NCBI GenBank assembly: GCA_031381645.1
Contig: JANMYB010000030.1
Span: 1-5,078 of the forward strand
Length of the DNA: 5,078 nt
Source: Methylotenera_A sp031381645
Lineage (GTDB): Bacteria; Pseudomonadota; Gammaproteobacteria; Burkholderiales; Methylophilaceae
Direction: 5' to 3'
Below the pieces are notes generated by a model, which ran no database searches, was not told the origin of the DNA, and was given only the letters and a program-made list of their open reading frames with translations. The position numbers and the translations under genes were made by a program. This document shows positions 1 through 5,078 of the stretch, one piece after another (the stretch's first letter is position 1; every line of letters begins with the position of its first letter).

Positions 1-1
1 T

Positions 2-1165
2 GGTAATAAGCCAGAAGCTGCATTACAGATGCTATACGACGGCAAGCACAAAGATGAGGTGCTGCGACAGACAGGCCAAGTAGTGGGCGTGCTAGATGCT
101 TCGTTTGAAATCAATAAAGGCGAAATTTTCGTGCTAATGGGGCTTTCTGGCTCAGGCAAATCGACACTTATTCGCTTGCTTAATCGCCTTATCGAGCCAA
201 CCGCTGGCAGCGTGATTGTCGATGGCGAAGATGTAGCGAAGATGAGTACAGAAAAACTGCTCAATTTGCGCCGCAAGGACATGAGCATGGTGTTTCAATC
301 GTTCGCCTTGCTGCCACATCGCAGTGTGATAGAAAACGCCGCCTTCGGCTTGGAAATAGCGGGCGTGGAGGTGAAAGAGCGCGAACGTCGCGCCATGGAA
401 GTACTGGAGCAAGTTGGCCTGAACACTTTTGCTAAACATATGCCATCTCAATTGTCGGGCGGAATGCAGCAGCGCGTAGGCTTAGCGCGCGCGCTTACTG
501 TGAATCCCTCACTCATGTTAATGGATGAAGCTTTCTCTGCGTTAGACCCGCTGCGTCGTACCGAGATGCAAGACGTGCTGATGAAACTGCAACAAGAGCA
601 AAAAAGAACAATTGTATTCGTTTCGCACGATTTAGATGAAGCGCTGCGTATTGGCAACCGCATTTGTATTATGGAAGGCGGTCGCGTGGTGCAAGTGGGT
701 ACTTCGGACGATATTCTGCAACGCCCTGCCGATGAATATGTGAAAGCATTTTTTAATGGCGTAGATACCAATAAATACCTGACCGCAAAAGACGTAGCAC
801 TGAAAGAACAAGTGACCATTTTTGAACGCCCAGATGACCCTGCCAATGGCTTCAGCGCTGCTTTAGAGCGCATGCGTATGTACGACCGCGTGTATGCGTT
901 TGTGCTAGATGAGCAACACAAAGTGCTTGGTGTGGTCTCAGCAGAATCGCTATTGGCTTGCATCAACCAACCCAAGAAAAAACTACGTGATGCGATATTG
1001 CCAGATAAAACCGCCATCCCAAGCAGTATGCCGCTCAATGAAGTCATGAAAAAAGTAGTGGAATACGCCTGCCCATTACCCGTTGTGGACGAAAATGGCG
1101 AGTACATCGGCGCGATCACCAAAACCGTGTTGCTGCGTAAACTGTATAAGGAGAAACTAGCATGA
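2..1165 (+). CDS. proV: ProV: glycine betaine/L-proline ABC transporter ATP-binding protein (5' end outside window)
   Basis: This is the cytoplasmic ATPase of an osmoprotectant importer (ProU/OpuA type), which hydrolyses ATP to drive betaine or proline-betaine uptake through ProW. Counting from the Met codon at base 29, Walker A GLSGSGKST is at 38-46, the Q-loop Gln at 90, the signature LSGGMQQR at 142-149, Walker B LMLMDE at 162-167, the D-loop ALD at 171-173 and the switch His at 200. A C-terminal tandem CBS region covers about 250-375; in this family it senses ionic strength. The Met at base 29 is probably not the start. The frame stays open to base 2, the upstream residues (GNKPEAALQ) align with E. 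coli ProV from about residue 15, and no ribosome binding site precedes base 29. About 14 residues are therefore missing, giving a full length near 400, which is normal. The stop overlaps the proW start, so the two are one operon. The family call is very secure; substrate preference is inferred. Confidence 0.95.
   Translation, partial: GNKPEAALQMLYDGKHKDEVLRQTGQVVGVLDASFEINKGEIFVLMGLSGSGKSTLIRLLNRLIEPTAGSVIVDGEDVAKMSTEKLLNLRRKDMSMVFQSFALLPHRSVIENAAFGLEIAGVEVKERERRAMEVLEQVGLNTFAKHMPSQLSGGMQQRVGLARALTVNPSLMLMDEAFSALDPLRRTEMQDVLMKLQQEQKRTIVFVSHDLDEALRIGNRICIMEGGRVVQVGTSDDILQRPADEYVKAFFNGVDTNKYLTAKDVALKEQVTIFERPDDPANGFSAALERMRMYDRVYAFVLDEQHKVLGVVSAESLLACINQPKKKLRDAILPDKTAIPSSMPLNEVMKKVVEYACPLPVVDENGEYIGAITKTVLLRKLYKEKLA
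1148..1153 (+). promoter_or_regulatory. Ribosome binding site of proW
   Basis: AAGGAG lies inside the last codons of proV, 8 bases before the ATG at 1162. It is a strong Shine-Dalgarno match and supports the ATGA-overlap start of proW, implying translational coupling between ATPase and permease. Confidence 0.85.
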
Positions 1166-1995
1166 GCTACAAACTAGCGATAGGTGACTGGGTGGCCGCA
1201 GCAGTTAAGTGGTTAGAAACCAATGATCAAGGGGTTTTAGATAAGCTTGGCAAAATAATAGATAGCACTACTGGAGTCATTGAAAGCGGTTTGTTGGGCA
1301 TTCCATTTTGGCTGCTGGCATTGGTGTTTATTGTCATTGGCTACTGGCGGCTGGGCTGGAAATTCGCCCTATTTTGCGCTGCATCACTGCTACTGATTTT
1401 CAACATGGGCTTCGCCAATCAAACTGCGGTCACACTCGCGCTCATCATCTCGGCAACCTTGATTAGCTTGACGCTAGGCATTCCACTGGGTATATGGGCA
1501 GGCCGCAACGATAGAGCTGAAGCGGTTATCAGGCCGATTTTAGATTTTATGCAAACCATGCCTGCCTTTGTTTATTTGATTCCCGCTGCCATGTTTTTCG
1601 GGCTGGGACGCGTGCCAGGCGTCATCGCCACGGTAATTTTTGCCATGCCTCCTGTTGTCCGCCTCACCTCGCTCGGCATTCGCCAAGTAAATAAAGAACA
1701 AGTAGAGGCAGGCATTGCGTTTGGCTGCACGCCAACGCAATTGCTGTTTAAAGTGCAAATCCCCAGCGCAATGGCCAACTTATTTGCGGGCATCAATCAA
1801 ACTATTATGATGGCACTCTCGATGGTCATTATTGCTTCCATGGTAGGTGCTGGCGGCTTGGGCAACGATGTGCTCTCGAGCATCTCGCGCTTGGATATTG
1901 GCTTAGGATTTGAAAGCGGCTTAGGCGTGGTGCTGCTGGCGATTATGCTAGACCGCATTACCGAAAGTTTTGGCGTAAAGCGCGCTACTAAATAA
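1162..1995 (+). CDS. proW: ProW: glycine betaine/L-proline ABC transporter permease
   Basis: This is the inner-membrane channel subunit of the same importer. The protein is 277 residues. After an amphipathic N-terminal stretch (1-45), hydrophobic segments are visible at about 46-62, 67-82, 88-112, 130-148, 152-165, 208-232 and 252-264. The cytoplasmic EAA-type loop that docks on ProV is at about 181-203 (VEAGIAFG, then PTQLLFKVQIPSA). Family blocks LDFMQTMPAFVYLIPA (127-142), VIFAMPPVVR (158-167) and GINQTIMMALSMVIIASMVGA (210-230) are intact. The length matches OpuAB-type permeases (about 280 residues) and lacks the roughly 70-residue N-terminal extension of E. coli ProW. The start is supported by AAGGAG at 1148 and by the 4-base overlap with the proV stop. 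No substrate-binding domain is fused and no proX follows; the next gene, 20 bases on, is a tRNA on the other strand. No terminator hairpin is visible after the stop. Confidence 0.95.
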   Translation: MSYKLAIGDWVAAAVKWLETNDQGVLDKLGKIIDSTTGVIESGLLGIPFWLLALVFIVIGYWRLGWKFALFCAASLLLIFNMGFANQTAVTLALIISATLISLTLGIPLGIWAGRNDRAEAVIRPILDFMQTMPAFVYLIPAAMFFGLGRVPGVIATVIFAMPPVVRLTSLGIRQVNKEQVEAGIAFGCTPTQLLFKVQIPSAMANLFAGINQTIMMALSMVIIASMVGAGGLGNDVLSSISRLDIGLGFESGLGVVLLAIMLDRITESFGVKRATK

Positions 1996-2015
1996 ACAGC
2001 TAAAAATCAAAAATT

Positions 2016-2092
2016 TGGTCGGGACAGCAAGATTCGAACTTGCGACCCCATGCCCCCCAGGCATGTACGCTACCAGGCTGCGCTATGCCCCG
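2016..2092 (-). tRNA. tRNA-Pro (anticodon GGG)
   Basis: A complete 77-base cloverleaf including an encoded CCA end (complement of 2016-2018) and discriminator A73 (2019). The acceptor stem CGGGGCA pairs with TGTCCCG, with one G-U pair. The anticodon stem CATGC/GCATG closes the loop CTGGGGG, so the anticodon is GGG (complement of 2056-2058), reading CCC and CCU proline codons. The T loop TTCGAAT and the D-loop GG are present. It sits downstream of the MerR-type gene on the same strand, its usual place in betaproteobacteria. Its 3' end faces the end of proW 20 bases away. T-rich DNA follows the CCA on the minus strand (complement of about 2002-2015). Confidence 0.96.
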
Positions 2093-2125
2093 AACCGCGC
2101 TACTGTTAATGAGCAGCGAGTGCGT

Positions 2126-2153
2126 ATTATAAATGAAAAGCGCCAAGCAAAAG
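2126..2153 (-). promoter_or_regulatory. Probable sigma-70 promoter of the tRNA-Pro gene
   Basis: On the minus strand a perfect -10 box TATAAT (complement of 2126-2131) lies about 33 bases before the tRNA 5' end. It is followed by a GC-leaning discriminator (ACGCACTCGC). The -35 region is poor: CTTTTG (complement of 2148-2153, 16-base spacer) or TTGCTT (2145-2150, 13-base spacer). Transcription would start near 2118-2119, giving a 5' leader of about 26 bases for RNase P removal. Only the -10 box is directly convincing. Confidence 0.55.
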
Positions 2154-2161
2154 CTTTGCGC
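2131..2161 (-). terminator. Intrinsic terminator of the pheT-ihfA-merR operon
   Basis: On the minus strand GCGCAAAGC (2161-2153) and GCTTGGCGC (2148-2140) form a 9-position stem with one A-G mismatch and a TTTT loop (2152-2149), followed by TTTTCATTT (2139-2131). It lies 54 bases after the MerR-type stop codon. The reverse orientation has no T-tract, so it should act only on the minus-strand operon. Confidence 0.7.
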
Positions 2162-2214
2162 AGTAAAAATAAAACAGGTTGAATTGCGGTCAAAGCTGGC
2201 CTAAATTTTAAAGC

Positions 2215-2619
2215 CTAAGCGCGTAGCAGTTGTATCACTTCGCGCACTTGTTGTTTAAAGCTAAAGAAATCAAAATCATTGGCTGATTCTGTTGCCGCCT
2301 GCGAGATTTGCGCGCTTGCTTGCGACATAGCGGCTGTTTCAGCTCTATCCTCTGCGCCATCTAAACGGTTACGCGCGCCGCTAATGGTAAAGCCTTGCTC
2401 GTACAATAGTTCACGGATTTTGCGAATTAACAATACTTCGTGATGCTGATAATAACGGCGATTGCCACGACGTTTTACTGGTTTTAATTGCGTAAATTCT
2501 TGCTCCCAATAACGCAATACATGCGGTTTTACTCCGCACAGCTCACTTACCTCACCAATGGTAAAGTACCGTTTAGCGGGGATAGGTGGTAATTGCATTT
2601 TTGCATTTGGATCTAGCAT
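2215..2619 (-). CDS. MerR-family transcriptional regulator, encoded next to ihfA
   Basis: A 134-residue DNA-binding protein. The N-terminal winged helix-turn-helix has helix-turn-helix residues YFTIGEVSELCGVKPHVLRYWE at about 18-39, the wing with KRRGNRRYY at 49-57, and the second helix pair up to GFTISGAR near 76-83. The C-terminal part (about 88-134) is short and rich in Ala, Ser and Gln (SQASAQISQAATESAN). It ends in a predicted helix (SFKQQVREVIQLLRA) likely to serve dimerisation. No cysteine set typical of metal-sensing MerR proteins is visible; the only Cys is at 28, inside the HTH. The ligand and targets are unknown. The start at 2619 lies 9 bases after the ihfA stop; the TAG stop and following G (TAGG) serve as a weak Shine-Dalgarno site 8 bases before the ATG. 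A second Met at residue 8 (2598-2596) is an alternative start with weaker support. This small regulator next to ihfA is conserved in beta- and gammaproteobacteria. Confidence 0.92.
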   Translation of the reverse strand: MLDPNAKMQLPPIPAKRYFTIGEVSELCGVKPHVLRYWEQEFTQLKPVKRRGNRRYYQHHEVLLIRKIRELLYEQGFTISGARNRLDGAEDRAETAAMSQASAQISQAATESANDFDFFSFKQQVREVIQLLRA

Positions 2620-2628
2620 TAATTGAGC

Positions 2629-2922
2629 CTACTGAGCGTAATGCTCTTCTACTTTGCTTTTTAGTTTTTGGCTGGCGTGAAAAGTGACCACGCGACGTGC
2701 TGTGATTGGTATTTCTTCACCTGTTTTTGGGTTGCGGCCTGGGCGCTCAGATTTTTTACGCAATTCAAAATTGCCAAAACCTGATAGTTTAACGCTATCA
2801 CCTGTTTCTAAAGCGCTACGCACTTCCTCAAAAAACGCTTCTACCATGTCTTTTGCCTCACGCTTATTTAAGCCAACTTGCTCAAATAATAAATCGGCTA
2901 AATCAGCCTTTGTTAATGTCAT
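2629..2922 (-). CDS. ihfA: Integration host factor alpha subunit (IHF-alpha)
   Basis: This nucleoid protein pairs with IHF-beta and binds specific sites, bending DNA sharply for recombination, replication and sigma-54 transcription. At 97 residues it is the usual length. Nearly all family blocks are present: LTKADLADLLFEQVGLNKREAKDMVEAFFEEVR (3-35), VKLSGFGNFELR (44-55), the DNA-inserting beta-arm RPGRNPKTGEEIPITARRVVTF (60-81) with the intercalating proline at 65, and QKLKSKVE (85-92). These match IHF-alpha more closely than HU or IHF-beta. The ATG is preceded by AGGGGA. It lies 37 bases after the pheT stop and 9 bases before the MerR-type start, so it is the middle gene of an operon. This position after pheT is standard in proteobacteria. 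Confidence 0.97.
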   Translation of the reverse strand: MTLTKADLADLLFEQVGLNKREAKDMVEAFFEEVRSALETGDSVKLSGFGNFELRKKSERPGRNPKTGEEIPITARRVVTFHASQKLKSKVEEHYAQ

Positions 2923-2927
2923 ACTAA

Positions 2928-2933
2928 TCCCCT
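2928..2933 (-). promoter_or_regulatory. Ribosome binding site of ihfA
   Basis: Minus-strand AGGGGA lies 5 bases before the ATG at 2922. It is a good Shine-Dalgarno sequence in the 37-base gap after pheT and confirms the ihfA start. Confidence 0.75.
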
Positions 2934-2959
2934 GAGCCTCAATACTTTTTTAAATTATC

Positions 2960-5008
2960 TTAATTGCGTAACGATGCGCCGAATTGATTTTGCAACAATT
3001 TAAGCAGTTCGGCTATTGCAGTTTCTGCTTCAATATCCAACAGAGTTTTATGAGTATCTTGCATAAGTACAAGAAATGCAAGGCTTTTTTTGTTTTCTGC
3101 AATACCCTTTCCCTGATATATATCAAAGAGTTGTATTTGCTGCACAAGAGGAATCCTAGCCGAATTTACGGCATTGACAATAGCCTGAACGGGTAGTTCG
3201 GCATCCACCAACACTGCAATATCACGCCGAACTGGCAAAAATTTAGGCACTTCTTGATATTTGGGCACTTTGCTTTGTAATAAACGTTCAATTTGCAACT
3301 CAAACAACACTGCATTTTTTGGCAAACTATATTGCTGCTGCCATTTTGGGTGCAATTTACCCAGCCAGCCGATTGATTTATTGTGCAAATACACGCGCGC
3401 AGACTGACCTGGATGCAAAGCAGAATGAGCTTCCTGGCGATATTCTGCTTGACTATTTGTCAACGCATCAACTATCGCTTTTACATCGTAAAAATCCACG
3501 TCGCGCGCTACCGTACCCCATTGCTCAGGCTGAAAAGCGCCGTAACATAAGCCAGAAATTTGCATTTCCTCTTTGTAACTTTCCTTATCTGCAAAATAAC
3601 TAGCGCCAATTTCAAATAACATAGCGCGCTCTTGTTTGCGATTTAAATTGTAGGTAAGTGAGTCCAAAAGCCCAGCCCACAAGCCACTGCGCATCACGCT
3701 TAAATTGCTGGAAATCGGATTTTTCAGCTTAATCGGGTTAGCATTGCCCATCAAATCGCGCTCCCAGCTTTCGTCCACAAAGCTATAAGTAACGACTTCT
3801 TGATAACCAAAATCTCTCAAAACGCCTGCCATGGAAGCCTTATTCCAAGAGGCTTCTGGAGCATTTAATATCGATAAATTTGCAATCGGTTTAATCGCAG
3901 GAATTTTGTCGTAGCCGTGCAAACGTGCGATTTCTTCAATTAAATCTTCCTCACGCGCAATATCGAAGCGATAACTCGGCGCTTTCACTGCAAAAGCGCC
4001 ATCCTTTTCGCTAAACTCAAAACCCAATTGTGTGAGTAATGTGCCCACCGTTTTTTGTGGAATTGTAATGCCCAGCACCGAAAGCAAACGCGCATAGCGC
4101 AAATTAACGGTGTTGCGTGCAGGGAAGGCAGTCACCGCCTGGGTGATATTTCCTGCTTTGCCACCACAAATCTGCAAAATAAGTTCAGTCGCGCGCTCCA
4201 GCGCAAACATGGTGTTGCCAAAATCTACACCGCGCTCAAAACGATAGGATGAATCGGTGCTCAAGCCCAAGCGGCGTGCTTTGCCCACAATCACATCAGG
4301 CGTAAAAAACGCACTTTCTAAGAATATATCGGTTGTCGCATCCGTTACCGAAGTTGGCTCTCCGCCCATAATGCCTGCCAGCGCAATCGCTTCGCCATTA
4401 CTAGCAATCACCAAATCATCGGTTTTCAATTTAACCTCTGTGTCGTTCAGCAACTTTAACGATTCATTTGTCTTGGCAAAACGCACTTCAATATGGTCGC
4501 TCAGCTTGGCTAAATCAAACGCATGCATCGGCTGGCCAAGCTCGAGTAACACATAATTCGTGATATCCACAATGGCGCTAATGCTACGCACGCCACTGCG
4601 CTCAAGGTTGCGAATCATCCAATCTGGCGTTTTCGCTTGCGCGTTTACCTGCTCAATCGGGCGGCCAAAATACGCAGGGCATGCGTCTGGTGCGTTCACC
4701 AATACTGCCATGATGCGGGTAGATTCTATTTTTGCAGTTGGGTTTTGAGGCAGTTGTAAAACAGCGCCAGTAATAGCGGCTACATCGCGCGCAATACCTA
4801 AAATACTCAAGCAATCCGCACGATTTGGCGTTAGCTTCAACGTCAGTAGCGTATCATTTAAGCTTAAGTAGTCGCGAATATCAGCGCCAATTGGTGCATC
4901 GTCTGGCAGCTCTAGCAAACCAGCGGCCTCTGCCGACAAACCGAGCTCTTTGCTGGAGCACAACATGCCAAATGAATCGACACCGCGCACTTGTGCTTGT
5001 TTAACGTC
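2960..5008 (-). CDS. pheT: Phenylalanine--tRNA ligase beta subunit, N-terminal ~103 residues missing (interrupted gene)
   Basis: PheT is the beta chain of the alpha2-beta2 synthetase that charges tRNA-Phe. It carries editing and tRNA-binding domains. Homologous sequence starts with DVKQAQVRGVDSFGML, aligning with E. coli PheT from about residue 104. Numbering from the GTG at 4990-4988 gives 676 residues. The end of the B1/tRNA-binding region (1-40) and LKLTPNRADCLSILGIARDVA (51-71) come first. The B3/B4 editing domain is at about 105-285 (VDITNYVLLELGQPMHAFD 141-159, SSYRFERGVDF 247-257). B5 is at about 290-370, the catalytic-like B6/B7 at 375-575, and the anticodon-binding FDX-ACB domain at about 582-675 (FLPVRRDIAVLVD). 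A normal PheT is about 785-795 residues. The remaining frame is uninterrupted to the TAA at 2960. An in-frame TAG (5009-5011) lies just upstream, and no frame upstream resembles the expected N-terminus. The GTG is only an in-frame codon with no ribosome site. The gene is best read as split by the element at 5009-5078. Confidence 0.9.
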   Translation of the reverse strand, partial: DVKQAQVRGVDSFGMLCSSKELGLSAEAAGLLELPDDAPIGADIRDYLSLNDTLLTLKLTPNRADCLSILGIARDVAAITGAVLQLPQNPTAKIESTRIMAVLVNAPDACPAYFGRPIEQVNAQAKTPDWMIRNLERSGVRSISAIVDITNYVLLELGQPMHAFDLAKLSDHIEVRFAKTNESLKLLNDTEVKLKTDDLVIASNGEAIALAGIMGGEPTSVTDATTDIFLESAFFTPDVIVGKARRLGLSTDSSYRFERGVDFGNTMFALERATELILQICGGKAGNITQAVTAFPARNTVNLRYARLLSVLGITIPQKTVGTLLTQLGFEFSEKDGAFAVKAPSYRFDIAREEDLIEEIARLHGYDKIPAIKPIANLSILNAPEASWNKASMAGVLRDFGYQEVVTYSFVDESWERDLMGNANPIKLKNPISSNLSVMRSGLWAGLLDSLTYNLNRKQERAMLFEIGASYFADKESYKEEMQISGLCYGAFQPEQWGTVARDVDFYDVKAIVDALTNSQAEYRQEAHSALHPGQSARVYLHNKSIGWLGKLHPKWQQQYSLPKNAVLFELQIERLLQSKVPKYQEVPKFLPVRRDIAVLVDAELPVQAIVNAVNSARIPLVQQIQLFDIYQGKGIAENKKSLAFLVLMQDTHKTLLDIEAETAIAELLKLLQNQFGASLRN

Positions 5009-5078
5009 CTAAGAACACATACGTCGCCTGTGCAAATCCATTACATGGAAAATGCCATGAAAATTAAAAGTGGACCAC
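5009..5078. mobile_element. Probable terminal region of an insertion sequence (IS21-like), interrupting pheT
   Basis: These bases replace the expected pheT 5' part and code for no recognisable protein in any frame. The minus-strand motif GTGGTCCACTTTTAA (5078-5064) resembles the repeated transposase-binding segments that I recall lying between istB and the end of IS21-family elements. Short internal direct and inverted repeats fit an IS end as well. The exact boundary with pheT is unclear, somewhere around 5003-5012. The opposite end, the transposase genes and the target duplication are outside the window. The family name rests on recall of motif style and is uncertain; that foreign sequence joins pheT here is better supported. 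Confidence 0.45.
5037..5067. repeat. Short inverted and direct repeats in the putative IS end
   Basis: TCCAT-TAC-ATGGA (5037-5049) is a perfect 5-base inverted repeat with a 3-base spacer. It is overlapped by two imperfect head-to-tail repeats, CATGGAAAATGC (5044-5055) and CATGAAAATTAA (5056-5067). Such clustered short repeats are typical of transposase-binding ends, but they are short enough that chance cannot be excluded. Confidence 0.4.

Noticed and set aside
29..31. ATG at 29 as the start of proV
   Set aside because: The frame is open to the window edge, the residues before it align with ProV, and no ribosome site precedes it.
448..1122. Long minus-strand reading frame of 224 codons opposite proV
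   Set aside because: It is antisense to a strongly conserved ATPase. Its composition is Ser/Cys-rich, with no recognisable domain and no ribosome site.
2684..2935. Plus-strand reading frame opposite ihfA
   Set aside because: It is a shadow of the highly conserved ihfA frame, with no domain and no independent signals.
4257..4556. Plus-strand frame of 99 codons opposite pheT
   Set aside because: It overlaps the conserved B3/B4 coding sequence of pheT on the other strand, and its peptide looks like a complementary-strand artefact.
4988..4990. GTG as a genuine start of a shortened PheT
   Set aside because: There is no Shine-Dalgarno sequence at proper distance. Homology to PheT continues upstream of it to about 5008, so it is just an internal valine codon.
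5009..5078. Simple frameshift in otherwise native pheT
   Set aside because: Translating all three frames upstream of the stop gives no peptide resembling the PheT N-terminal region, so one indel cannot restore the protein.
5009..5078. Group II intron or intein boundary in pheT
   Set aside because: No domain V-like hairpin, and no His-Asn plus Cys/Ser/Thr splice junction, is visible next to the break.

Overview
The window looks like chromosomal DNA of a Gram-negative proteobacterium, most likely a betaproteobacterium. The gene order pheT - ihfA - MerR-type regulator - tRNA-Pro on one strand is a classic conserved block in that class, and the ihfA and MerR protein sequences are of the beta/gammaproteobacterial type. 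The moderate GC content would fit Methylophilaceae-like relatives, but that placement is only an inference from general resemblance. The 'accessory' content is small: an osmoprotectant transporter on one side and a probable insertion-sequence end on the other.

Layout. Bases 2-1165 (+) encode ProV, the ATPase of a glycine betaine/proline ABC importer. Its first roughly 14 codons lie before the window. Bases 1162-1995 (+) encode ProW, the permease, joined to proV by a 4-base ATGA overlap. Only 20 bases after proW, a complete tRNA-Pro(GGG) gene lies on the opposite strand (2016-2092, -). Everything to its right is also on the minus strand. In transcription order this is pheT (interrupted, 5008-2960), ihfA (2922-2629), a MerR-family regulator (2619-2215), an intrinsic terminator (2161-2131), a tRNA promoter whose -10 box overlaps the end of that terminator, and the tRNA gene.

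Function. ProV and ProW energise and form the channel for betaine-type compatible solute uptake. No periplasmic binding protein (ProX) gene follows them here. pheT-ihfA-merR is a housekeeping operon: the beta subunit of phenylalanyl-tRNA synthetase, the alpha subunit of the integration host factor DNA-bending protein, and a small regulator.

The main anomaly is at the right edge. The pheT frame starts abruptly at about codon 104 of the expected protein. It is preceded by an in-frame stop (5009-5011) and about 70 bases that do not encode the missing N-terminus in any frame. Those 70 bases contain short direct and inverted repeats and resemble the terminal region of an IS21-family insertion sequence. 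An essential gene thus appears to be split in its tRNA-binding domain, unless this is a strain mixture or an assembly junction. I see no convincing new biological system in this window.
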